Of a DNA stretch of 64,000 nt, positions 17,791 through 24,636 are shown piece after piece. The position numbers and the translations under genes were made by a program. This DNA comes from an uncultured Mycoplasma sp. (GTDB lineage: Bacteria; Bacillota_I; Bacilli_A; RF39; UBA660), in assembly GCA_902493595.1 (NCBI GenBank), contig CABUPU010000001.1, positions 62,001 through 126,000 on the forward strand, written 5' to 3'. Positions within the stretch are counted from its first letter, which is position 1. Each line of letters begins with the position of its first letter. Under the pieces are notes generated by a model, which saw only the letters and a list, made by a program, of their open reading frames with translations, did no database searches and was not told the origin of the DNA.

Positions 17791-18795
17791 ATGAAAACAA
17801 TATTAGTAACCGGAGGAGCAGGTTATATTGGCTCTCATACAGTAGTGGATTTACTTGAAAATAACTATAATGTAGTTATAATAGATAATTTTTCTAACTC
17901 AAAGCCTAAAGTATTAGAAAATATTAAAAAGATTACTAACAAAGATTTTAAATTCTACGAAGGAGATGTTCAAGATAAAAAGCTTCTTGAAAAAATATTT
18001 AATGAAAATAAAATAGAGGGGGTTATTCATTTTGCAGCATTAAAAGCAGTAGGTGAATCAGTTGAAAAACCACTTGAATATTATCATAATAACTTATTTT
18101 CCACAATTACACTTCTTGAGGTAATGAAAAAATATAATTCTAAAAACTTTATTTTTTCATCAAGTGCGACAGTTTATGGTGTACCAAAATCATTACCTTT
18201 AAAAGAGGATGCTCCACTTTCAGTATCAAATCCATATGGTGCAACAAAACTTATGATTGAGGATATTTTAAAAGATTTATATGCATCAGATAATTCTTGG
18301 AATATAGTAATTTTAAGATATTTTAATCCAGTTGGATGTCATAGCTCACATTTAATTGGAGAAGATCCAAATGGTATTCCAAATAATTTAATGCCATATA
18401 TCGTTAAAGTTGCTACAGGAAAACTAGAACAATTAAGTATTTTTGGAGATGATTATGATACTGTAGATGGAACTGGAGTAAGAGATTATATTCATGTAGT
18501 AGATTTAGCAAATGGACATGTAAAAGCATTAGATAGATTATTTAATGGATACGGTTTAACAATTTGTAATTTAGGAACTGGTAAAGGAGTAAGTGTTCTT
18601 GAAATGGTTAAAACATTTGAAAAAGTTAATAATGTAAAAGTAAATTATAAAATCACTGCAAGAAGAAAAGGTGATGTTGCCTCATGTTATGCCTCTTGTG
18701 ACTATGCTAAAAAGATTTTAAACTGGAGTGCAGAAAAGGATTTAACTGACATGTGCCGTGATTCATACCTTTTCGAGGTAAATAATCAAGATTAA
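17791..18795 (+). CDS. galE: UDP-glucose 4-epimerase
   Basis: A 334-residue extended SDR enzyme, full length. It has the NAD-binding GGAGYIGSH at residues 7-15, IDNFSNS near 34, SSSATVYG near 124-131 and the catalytic Tyr-Lys pair in NPYGATK near 148-154. It interconverts UDP-glucose and UDP-galactose (possibly the GlcNAc forms) and so feeds the surface glycan cluster upstream. Its AGTAGGAGG ribosome site is strong. A TATACT (17764-17769) preceded by TG is a plausible extended -10, with only a weak -35. Confidence 0.92.
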   Translation: MKTILVTGGAGYIGSHTVVDLLENNYNVVIIDNFSNSKPKVLENIKKITNKDFKFYEGDVQDKKLLEKIFNENKIEGVIHFAALKAVGESVEKPLEYYHNNLFSTITLLEVMKKYNSKNFIFSSSATVYGVPKSLPLKEDAPLSVSNPYGATKLMIEDILKDLYASDNSWNIVILRYFNPVGCHSSHLIGEDPNGIPNNLMPYIVKVATGKLEQLSIFGDDYDTVDGTGVRDYIHVVDLANGHVKALDRLFNGYGLTICNLGTGKGVSVLEMVKTFEKVNNVKVNYKITARRKGDVASCYASCDYAKKILNWSAEKDLTDMCRDSYLFEVNNQD

Positions 18796-18807
18796 GACTT
18801 TTTACTC

Positions 18808-18836
18808 TTGTAAAACGTAAAATTAAATGCTAAAAT
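18808..18836 (+). promoter_or_regulatory. Promoter for the serS T-box transcript
   Basis: TTGTAA (18808-18813) and TAAAAT (18831-18836) are separated by 17 bases, with TGC directly before the -10, an extended -10 pattern. It lies just ahead of the T-box leader. Confidence 0.55.
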
Positions 18837-18844
18837 AAATTTGT

Positions 18845-19050
18845 AAATCAGTGATGAAAGATTAGTAGTAAGTATTATGTTTTATAGAGAGTTGGCGTTA
18901 GGTGTAAGCCAATAAATAAAAACTTATGAATCTACTTTCTAGAAAGTCTAATAAACTTCGGGTAATTTCCGTTAAAGAATAATTAAGTTATATAAAGGAT
19001 GGCACCGCAGCATTGCTCCTTAAAAGAGTTTATGTGTGTGCTTTTTTTAA
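18845..19050 (+). promoter_or_regulatory. T-box riboswitch controlling serS
   Basis: The conserved T-box sequence reads AAGGATGGCACCGC at 18995-19008, close to the AAGGGTGGTACCGCG consensus. It is followed by a G/U-rich segment and a seven-T run at 19042-19048, which forms the terminator side. Upstream lies a stem I region, with GAA-TCT-ACT at about 18928-18936. TCT (18931-18933) is the likely specifier codon, which would match serine tRNA and the downstream serS. Uncharged tRNA-Ser is expected to stabilise the antiterminator and switch serS on. Folding was not computed. Confidence 0.85.
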
Positions 19051-19066
19051 TGAAAGGATGGTAAAA

Positions 19067-20353
19067 ATGATTGATATTAATTTAATTAGAGAAAATGCTG
19101 ACTTAGTAAAGGAAAATATTAAAAAGAAATTTCAAGATGAAAAACTACCTTTAGTGGATGAAATTAAAGAAATGGATGAAAGATATAGAAATGCTAAGTT
19201 TAAAGCAGATGAACTAAGATGTGAAAAAAATAAAGTTAGTGCTAAAATTGGTGAATATGTAAGAAATAAAGAATTTGATAAAGTTGAGGAAACTAAAAAA
19301 AGAGTAAATGAAATAAATACTGAAATTGCAAATTTAACTGTTGAGGAAGAAAGACTTCAGAGTTTTGTTCATGATAAAATGCTTTTGATTCCTAACATTA
19401 TTGATCCTAGTGTACCAATTGGTAAAGATGATAGTCAAAATGTTGAAGTTCAAAGATTCGGTGAACCATATGTTCCAACATATGAAATTCCATATCATGC
19501 TGATATTATGGAAAGATTAAATGGACTTGACAAAGAAAGTGCTGGAAGAACTTCAGGAGAAGGTTTCTATTATCTTACTGGTGATATAGCAAGAATTCAT
19601 AGTGCAATGCTTTCATATGCTAGAGATTTTATGATTGATAAAGGATTTACATATTGCATTCCACCATTTATGATTCATGCATCAGTTGTCGAAGGAGTTA
19701 TGTCATTTCCTGAAATGGAAGCAATGATGTATAAAATAGAGGGTGAAGATTTATATTTAATTGGTACAAGTGAACACTCAATGATAGGAAGGTTTTTAGG
19801 ACAAATTGTTGATGAAAAATCACTTCCTATTGCACTTACTTCATATTCTCCATGTTTTAGAAAAGAGGGTGGTGCTCACGGTCTTGAGGAAAAAGGAGTT
19901 TATAGAGTTCATCAATTTGAAAAACAAGAAATGATTGTATTATGTAAACCAGAAGAAGCCTTTACTTGGTATGAAAAAATGTGGAAAGCTACTGTAGAAC
20001 TTTTCAGAAGTTTAGATATTCCCGTTAGACAACTTGAATGTTGCAGTGGAGATCTTGCTGATCTTAAAGTTAAATCTTGTGATATAGAGGCTTGGAGTCC
20101 TAGACAACAAAAATACTTTGAGGTAGGTTCTTGTTCTAATTTATCTGATGCCCAAGCACGTAGACTTCAGATAAGAACTAAAGGAGAAAACGGAACATAT
20201 TTTGTTCATACATTAAATAATACAGTACTTGCTTCTCCAAGAGCATTAATTGCCTTTGTAGAAAACAATTATAATGAAGATGGAAGCATTTCTATACCTG
20301 AGGTTTTAAGACCTTATATGGGTGGAAAAACTAAAATAGAGCCTACAAAATAG
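19067..20353 (+). CDS. serS: Seryl-tRNA synthetase
   Basis: A 428-residue class II synthetase. The ATG at 19067 is chosen because MIDINLIREN is the normal SerRS start and GAAAGGATGG lies just upstream; an earlier in-frame ATG falls inside the T-box leader. The N-terminal coiled coil (about 25-100) binds the tRNA-Ser long arm. Motif 2 is visible as SPCFRKEGGAHG near 270, and motif 3 as the NGTYFVHTLNNT segment near 375-386 followed by ASPRALIAFVENN. It is controlled by the T-box and ends in a terminator that includes its own stop codon. Confidence 0.96.
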   Translation: MIDINLIRENADLVKENIKKKFQDEKLPLVDEIKEMDERYRNAKFKADELRCEKNKVSAKIGEYVRNKEFDKVEETKKRVNEINTEIANLTVEEERLQSFVHDKMLLIPNIIDPSVPIGKDDSQNVEVQRFGEPYVPTYEIPYHADIMERLNGLDKESAGRTSGEGFYYLTGDIARIHSAMLSYARDFMIDKGFTYCIPPFMIHASVVEGVMSFPEMEAMMYKIEGEDLYLIGTSEHSMIGRFLGQIVDEKSLPIALTSYSPCFRKEGGAHGLEEKGVYRVHQFEKQEMIVLCKPEEAFTWYEKMWKATVELFRSLDIPVRQLECCSGDLADLKVKSCDIEAWSPRQQKYFEVGSCSNLSDAQARRLQIRTKGENGTYFVHTLNNTVLASPRALIAFVENNYNEDGSISIPEVLRPYMGGKTKIEPTK

Positions 20354-20363
20354 GCTTTTTTTA
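20340..20363 (+). terminator. serS terminator overlapping the stop codon
   Basis: The stem AGCCTA / TAGGCT with a 5-base loop is followed by a T tract. The TAG stop is part of the right arm. Confidence 0.85.
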
Positions 20364-20666
20364 AGTGCATAAAATGTCGAATTTTGACAAAATAACACTA
20401 GTTTTGACATGTTTTGTCGAAGTGCTTGCAATTGGATTTTAAATGGTGTAAATTACTACTTGAAAGCGGGTTTTGGTGGATATATTTCATATTAATGCGT
20501 CCCAACCAAACTTTCATATTATAGATGAAGAGTTAAAAATATACTACTAAAAATTGAAAATCAAAAATAATAAATCATAACTCATACATACTTTACATTT
20601 CCATCAAAATCCCTTTCAAAATTTTTAATAATTTGTTATAATATCTAGGAAGTTGGGAGTGTTAAT
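20364..20666. other. Non-coding interval with an imperfect hairpin
   Basis: No convincing reading frame is present. Two features stand out. Short TGTCGA/TTTTGACA repeats occur at about 20374-20420. A long imperfect inverted repeat has TGAAAG (20461-20466) and TTTGGT (20472-20477) pairing with ACCAAA and CTTTCA (about 20505-20516). No T tract follows the hairpin. It could be a small RNA or a relic; I have no family match. Confidence 0.35.
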
Positions 20667-22070
20667 ATGTTAAAACCAGATTATAAAGTTGCAAAAGATA
20701 GAACAAAAGTTGAAATAAAGTATCAAAATGTTGATGAAAAAATAAAAAATATTTATAAAGGTAAAAAATATTTTTTAAGAACTTATGGTTGTCAAATGAA
20801 TGTTCACGATTCAGAGGCTATTGCATCATATCTAGAAAAATTAGGATTTACTAAAACTGATGTTTTAGAACAGTCTGATATAGTTGTTTTAAATACTTGT
20901 GCTATAAGAGAAAATGCTCACGATAAAGTATTTGGCTATTTAGGTAGATGTAAACATTTAAAAAAGGAAAAGAAGGATTTAATAATTGTTTTAATGGGTT
21001 GTATGGCAGGTCAAGAAGACGTAGTCGAGGAAATTGAAAAAAATCACAAATATGTTGATATAGTTGTGGGCCCTAACAATTTATTTGATTTACCACATTT
21101 ACTAATAGAAAAGTTAGATAAACAAAATATATTAGTTCATTCAAATAGTGATGTTGTACCTGAAGGTTTTGATTATAAGAGAGATTCTAAAGTATCAGCT
21201 TGGGTAAATGTTATGTTTGGTTGTGATAAATTTTGTACATACTGCATAGTCCCATTTACAAGAGGAAGAGAAAGAAGTAGAAAAATGGAAGCTATAGTCG
21301 AGGAATGTAAATGTTTAGTGGACTCTGGCTATAAAGAAATAACTTTATTAGGTCAAAATGTTAATGCCTATGGTAATGATTTAAATTTAGGTTATGATTT
21401 TGCAGATCTTCTTGAAAATGTTGCTAAACTTGGGATACCAAGACTTAGATTTGTTACATCACATCCTTGGAATTTTACTGATAAAATGATTGATGTTATA
21501 GCAAAATATGAAAATGTTATGCCATATATTCATCTTCCTATTCAATCAGGAAGTGATAAAATACTTAAGAAAATGAATCGTAAATATACAAAAGAAGAGT
21601 ACATCACACTATTTAATAAAATGAAAGAAAAAATACCTAATGTATGTATAACCACCGATATAATCGTAGGTTTTCCTGGTGAAACAAATGAAGACTTCGA
21701 AGAAACACTTGATATAGTTAATAAACTTAAATATGATGGTGCTTATACATTTATTTATTCAGAAAGAAAAGGGACTGCTTCATCATTTATGAAAGATGAT
21801 GTTTCTATAGAAGAAAAAGAAGATAGACTTCATAGACTAAATGAAATTGTTAATAAGTATTCAAAAGAAAGTAATGAGAAAATGCTTGATAAAGTAGTTC
21901 CAGTACTTTTAATTGGTGAAAGTGAAAAAGATAAAACTAAATGTTATGGTTATACAGATACAATGAAACTTGTAAATGTTGAATGTGATAAAAAAGAAAT
22001 TGGCAATATTGTAAATGTTAAAATAACTGATGCTAAAAGTTTTAGTTTAGATGGTAAGATTGTAAAGTAG
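20667..22070 (+). CDS. miaB: tRNA-2-methylthio-N6-dimethylallyladenosine synthase
   Basis: A 467-residue radical-SAM methylthiotransferase, full length. The N-terminal UPF0004 domain carries a cluster of Cys (YGCQMN near 42, NTCAIREN, MGCMAGQ). The radical-SAM motif is CDKFCTYCIVP near 182-192, and a TRAM-like RNA-binding domain lies at the C-terminus. It adds the methylthio group to i6A37 in tRNAs reading UNN codons, which include the tRNA-Leu(UAA), tRNA-Ser(UGA) and tRNA-Phe found at 62-63 kb. The start is supported by a GGGAG-type site and TATAAT upstream (near 20638). Confidence 0.93.
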   Translation: MLKPDYKVAKDRTKVEIKYQNVDEKIKNIYKGKKYFLRTYGCQMNVHDSEAIASYLEKLGFTKTDVLEQSDIVVLNTCAIRENAHDKVFGYLGRCKHLKKEKKDLIIVLMGCMAGQEDVVEEIEKNHKYVDIVVGPNNLFDLPHLLIEKLDKQNILVHSNSDVVPEGFDYKRDSKVSAWVNVMFGCDKFCTYCIVPFTRGRERSRKMEAIVEECKCLVDSGYKEITLLGQNVNAYGNDLNLGYDFADLLENVAKLGIPRLRFVTSHPWNFTDKMIDVIAKYENVMPYIHLPIQSGSDKILKKMNRKYTKEEYITLFNKMKEKIPNVCITTDIIVGFPGETNEDFEETLDIVNKLKYDGAYTFIYSERKGTASSFMKDDVSIEEKEDRLHRLNEIVNKYSKESNEKMLDKVVPVLLIGESEKDKTKCYGYTDTMKLVNVECDKKEIGNIVNVKITDAKSFSLDGKIVK

Positions 22071-22090
22071 GGATGTTCCTTACTTTTTTA
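22065..22090 (+). terminator. miaB terminator overlapping the stop
   Basis: AGTAGG pairs with a bulged CCTTACT, followed by a T run. The TAG stop is in the left arm. Confidence 0.65.
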
Positions 22091-22105
22091 TTTGGTTTTC
22101 TTTTT

Positions 22106-22118
22106 GCGGTCGGTCGTT
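22106..22118. repeat. 13-base copy of part of the tRNA-Arg gene in opposite orientation
   Basis: GCGGTCGGTCGTT here matches exactly the sense strand of the tRNA-Arg anticodon-arm/variable region (complement at 22189-22201). The two lie in inverted orientation 70 bases apart, flanking the tRNA's terminator. Confidence 0.6.
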
Positions 22119-22120
22119 TA

Positions 22121-22153
22121 AGAAAAAAAAAACTTATGAATTTAATCATAAGT
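22121..22153 (-). terminator. Terminator of tRNA-Arg
   Basis: On the minus strand the stem ACTTATGA / TCATAAGT is followed by about ten T. Confidence 0.8.
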
Positions 22154-22163
22154 AATTTTTAAT

Positions 22164-22240
<77 letters not shown>

Positions 22241-22251
22241 AACACAATTAA

Positions 22252-22280
22252 ATTATATATCAAAGTGTTATTATAATCAA
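22252..22280 (-). promoter_or_regulatory. Promoter of tRNA-Arg
   Basis: On the minus strand TTGATT (22275-22280) and TATAAT (22252-22257) are separated by 17 bases. The tRNA begins 12 bases after the -10. Confidence 0.6.
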
Positions 22281-22307
22281 GTAAAATTTTATGATTTTTG
22301 CATAAAA

Positions 22308-22634
22308 TTAGTCGTTTTTAGTAATTTCTTCGATTTCTGAGGCGTAAAATATGCATTTTTCGTATTTTGTTTCGTATTTTATAGAAAAAATATTAGGAAT
22401 TTTATCTAAAAAATATTTTGAAAGAGCTAAAAGTTCAACATTGTAGTTAGTCATATACATATTAAATTCTTCTTCATTAAAATTCTTAATTACCTTTTTA
22501 ATAATATCTTTTTCTGAAGTTAAATATTCATCAGAAGTCTTAATTTTTAATTTAAAATCTTTTGTGTAGGTTGTATTAAAGGCAAAACTAATATCATAAC
22601 CTAAAAGTTTGGCTTTGTATGCAATTATTGGCAT
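22308..22634 (-). CDS. Hypothetical protein in the gerM-like operon
   Basis: A 108-residue protein I do not recognise. It has no signal peptide or membrane helix, is moderately charged and ends in an acidic tail. It starts 29 bases after the gerM-like gene, with a GGAG site upstream, so it is probably cotranscribed. A sporulation role is only suggested by position, and no catalytic motif is visible. Confidence 0.55.
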   Translation of the reverse strand: MPIIAYKAKLLGYDISFAFNTTYTKDFKLKIKTSDEYLTSEKDIIKKVIKNFNEEEFNMYMTNYNVELLALSKYFLDKIPNIFSIKYETKYEKCIFYASEIEEITKND

Positions 22635-22663
22635 TAAATCATCTCCATAATTAGTATGCTTAT

Positions 22664-23557
22664 TTAATTAATATTTATACTTACATCTTTACCCAAAGTA
22701 TCTCTAATTGAAAGGGCTAGGGTATATTTTACTTTCTCGGTAATACTTTCATCACTTAAGTTTAAAAGCATTTTATTGTCAAATGACATATTAACACTAT
22801 TTTCCATTATTTCATAATTTTTAAGCTCATAAGAAGCATTTAAAAAACTAATCAAATTACTTTCGTAGATAGGGGAAGTTTTAAGCTCATTTACAATTAT
22901 TTCAACAGCATTTTCATCATCATTTGTAATTTTTGTAATAGGAATGTAGTATATTATATTCTCTGTTTTACTGGTATAATATATGATAGTTTTGGTAATA
23001 TTTTTAAAGCTTTTAATGTCATAAACTTTATTAATACCATAGCTTTTATCTAGTGAAACGGGTAGTTTAACTTTTGAATTAGGAAGTTCATTTAGTTTCT
23101 CATTTTCTACATAGATTAAAATTTTATCAACGCTTTCAAGTTCACATAGTGAGTAAATGAGGCTTTCAATCATTTTTTCTTCATCATTTTCTTTAACGAG
23201 CAAAAATTCTTTAGAAAAGTTAAGTTTTAAAACTTTTTCATTTAATGAATAATCTAAAAGTTTCGTATTCGCAGGAATTAATGCTTCAAAGTTTGAAGGA
23301 ATATAGTTTTCATTTTTTGAATTTTTTGTTAAAATATCTATAATATATTCAATATCGCTATTTTCTTTTTTTATAATATTTGTTCTAGCAACATAACCAT
23401 TTTGATCTTTAATATAAATTGGTATCGTAAGTTCGTTAACACTTATAATTTCTTCGGGAAATGAATTTTCCTTTTGAGGAAATAAACATAATAAAAGAAC
23501 TATTAAAAGTGAAAAGGTTGAAATACATATTCTTCTTATGGCGTTTCTTTTTAACAT
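22664..23557 (-). CDS. gerM: GerMN-domain protein (GerM-like sporulation protein)
   Basis: A 297-residue exported protein. Residues 8-26 are a signal anchor. Two GerMN-type repeats follow (about 50-155 and 185-292), each with hydrophobic strand patterns such as KVLKLNFSKEF and SVNMSFDNKML near the end of the repeat. In Bacillus, GerM is a lipoprotein needed for normal spore germination and for the SpoIIIA-SpoIIQ channel during engulfment. No lipobox is seen here, so it is probably membrane-anchored. It has a good AGGTGATG site and lies downstream of gerE and spoIIIAH homologues, which supports the assignment. Confidence 0.78.
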   Translation of the reverse strand: MLKRNAIRRICISTFSLLIVLLLCLFPQKENSFPEEIISVNELTIPIYIKDQNGYVARTNIIKKENSDIEYIIDILTKNSKNENYIPSNFEALIPANTKLLDYSLNEKVLKLNFSKEFLLVKENDEEKMIESLIYSLCELESVDKILIYVENEKLNELPNSKVKLPVSLDKSYGINKVYDIKSFKNITKTIIYYTSKTENIIYYIPITKITNDDENAVEIIVNELKTSPIYESNLISFLNASYELKNYEIMENSVNMSFDNKMLLNLSDESITEKVKYTLALSIRDTLGKDVSININ

Positions 23558-23600
23558 TTACATCACCTAATAAAATATATTAAAAACCTTTTTATTTATT

Positions 23601-23620
23601 CAAAAAACCCCGAGGGGTTT
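23601..23620 (-). terminator. gerE terminator
   Basis: On the minus strand AAACCCC / GGGGTTT with a short loop is followed by six T. Confidence 0.8.
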
Positions 23621-23622
23621 AA

Positions 23623-23829
23623 TTAATCAAGAGAAATTGCATTAAGTCTAAGTAGCTCTAAAATGGCATTACATCGGCCTTTTACTCCCAACTTTTGCAT
23701 TGTATTTGATATATGATTTCTTACTGTTTTTTGACTTATTCCAAGTATATCTGCAATTTCTTTTGTCGTTTTGTTTTTTGCTAAAAGATCAAATATTTCT
23801 TGTTCTCTTCTTGTTAGTATCCTTTTCAT
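23623..23829 (-). CDS. gerE: GerE, LuxR-type late sporulation transcription factor
   Basis: A 68-residue stand-alone HTH, starting at ATG 23829 with GAAAGGATGG upstream. The sequence closely follows Bacillus GerE: LTRREQEIFDLLAKNKTTKE, then the recognition helix region SQKTVRNHISNTMQKLGVKG, and an ELLRLN end. GerE is a mother-cell regulator acting after sigma-K on coat genes. It has no receiver domain, as expected for GerE. A CATATATTA on the coding strand upstream (23858-23866) fits the sigma-K -10 pattern CATANNNTA. A longer upstream reading is rejected because it runs through the upstream terminator. Confidence 0.88.
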   Translation of the reverse strand: MKRILTRREQEIFDLLAKNKTTKEIADILGISQKTVRNHISNTMQKLGVKGRCNAILELLRLNAISLD

Positions 23830-23857
23830 AGGCCATCCTTTCTTAATATTCTCATAA

Positions 23858-23866
23858 TAATATATG
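23858..23866 (-). promoter_or_regulatory. Sigma-K-like -10 element upstream of gerE
   Basis: CATATATTA fits CATANNNTA. It lies between the spoIIIAH terminator and the gerE ribosome site. No clear -35 AC at the normal spacing was found, so this is tentative. Confidence 0.35.
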
Positions 23867-23872
23867 AAAAAA

Positions 23873-23898
23873 CAAAAAAAAGGCAAGTAAATATGCCT
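23873..23898 (-). terminator. spoIIIAH terminator overlapping the stop
   Basis: On the minus strand AGGCA / TGCCT with an 8-base loop is followed by eight T. The TAG stop lies at its edge. It separates spoIIIAH from gerE transcription. Confidence 0.7.
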
Positions 23899-24391
23899 AT
23901 TTATTTTGGAATTTTACAGTAATGTACATTTGCGTTTCATAAATTGATTGGACTGCTTTAATTATATTATTTGCTTTTTCAGTATTTGCATCATTGTCAT
24001 CAACAGTTATGTTTATTTTATCGCCCTCGATTTTTACACAGGAATTCAAATTAAATTTTTCTTTAATTAAATTTTCTATTTGATTTGTTTTACCTTTCTT
24101 ATAATTTAAATCTTTTAAAGTATTATATGCTTCATTTTTCTTTTCTTTAGAGGATGATTTATCAATTAATATTTTTTGAGCATCTTCCATTTCTTTTAAA
24201 ATTTTTTCTTCTTCGGATAATTTTAAAGCAATAATTACATCAGAATCGGTTACTTTAATTGCATTGTCGAGCTTGGTTTCTGTATTTTCAAATACAGGTA
24301 ATGTACCCTCAGGAAGTGAAATATAGTAAATACCTAATATCAATATTAAAGCGAAAAGAGTAATGAACCATAAGTTTTGTTTATTTATCAA
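23897..24391 (-). CDS. spoIIIAH: SpoIIIAH-like sporulation channel protein
   Basis: A 164-residue protein with the typical SpoIIIAH opening: a short basic start (INKQNLWFITLFAL), one membrane helix (6-24), a charged coiled-coil linker and a C-terminal YscJ-like domain (about 95-160). In Bacillus it pairs with forespore SpoIIQ to form the engulfment channel. The start is TTG at 24391, supported by AAGGGAGG 6 bases upstream; no ATG fits. It stands alone here, without the other spoIIIA genes. The upstream promoter carries a sigma-E-like pair of elements. Confidence 0.75.
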   Translation of the reverse strand: MINKQNLWFITLFALILILGIYYISLPEGTLPVFENTETKLDNAIKVTDSDVIIALKLSEEEKILKEMEDAQKILIDKSSSKEKKNEAYNTLKDLNYKKGKTNQIENLIKEKFNLNSCVKIEGDKINITVDDNDANTEKANNIIKAVQSIYETQMYITVKFQNK

Positions 24392-24406
24392 AATCTGCCT
24401 CCCTTA

Positions 24407-24441
24407 ATACTAAATTATATTTTTTCCTTAAGAAAATATTC
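24407..24441 (-). promoter_or_regulatory. Sigma-E-like promoter of spoIIIAH
   Basis: On the minus strand GAATATT (24435-24441) matches the sigma-E -35 (KMATATT). It is followed after 13 bases by AATATAAT, close to CATACAAT. The 14-mer ATATAATTTAGTAT (24407-24420) recurs upstream of the dacB-like gene and of yunB. Confidence 0.55.
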
Positions 24442-24498
24442 ACTAAGATAATAAAATTTTTAATAATCACAAATTGTAAACTACTTTACACAAAAATA

Positions 24499-24564
24499 AG
24501 TGTCAAGTAGGTGTAACCAAAATATTGAAAAAGTGTCAAAATTGTGTAAAATTTTAATTTTTTT
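24499..24564 (+). promoter_or_regulatory. Two 33-bp-spaced direct repeats ahead of the bacteriocin operon
   Basis: AGTGTCAA occurs at 24499-24506 and 24532-24539, and GTGTAA at 24511-24516 and 24544-24549. The two composite units therefore repeat exactly 33 bp apart, about three helical turns. Paired direct repeats upstream of class II bacteriocin operons usually bind a response regulator. No regulator gene is in this window. Confidence 0.4.
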
Positions 24565-24636
24565 TAAGAAATTTATCAAAAAAAGGAGGAAATCAGAAAT
24601 TTTCCGGTAATAAATATAGTGAAAGGAGAAAAAAGA

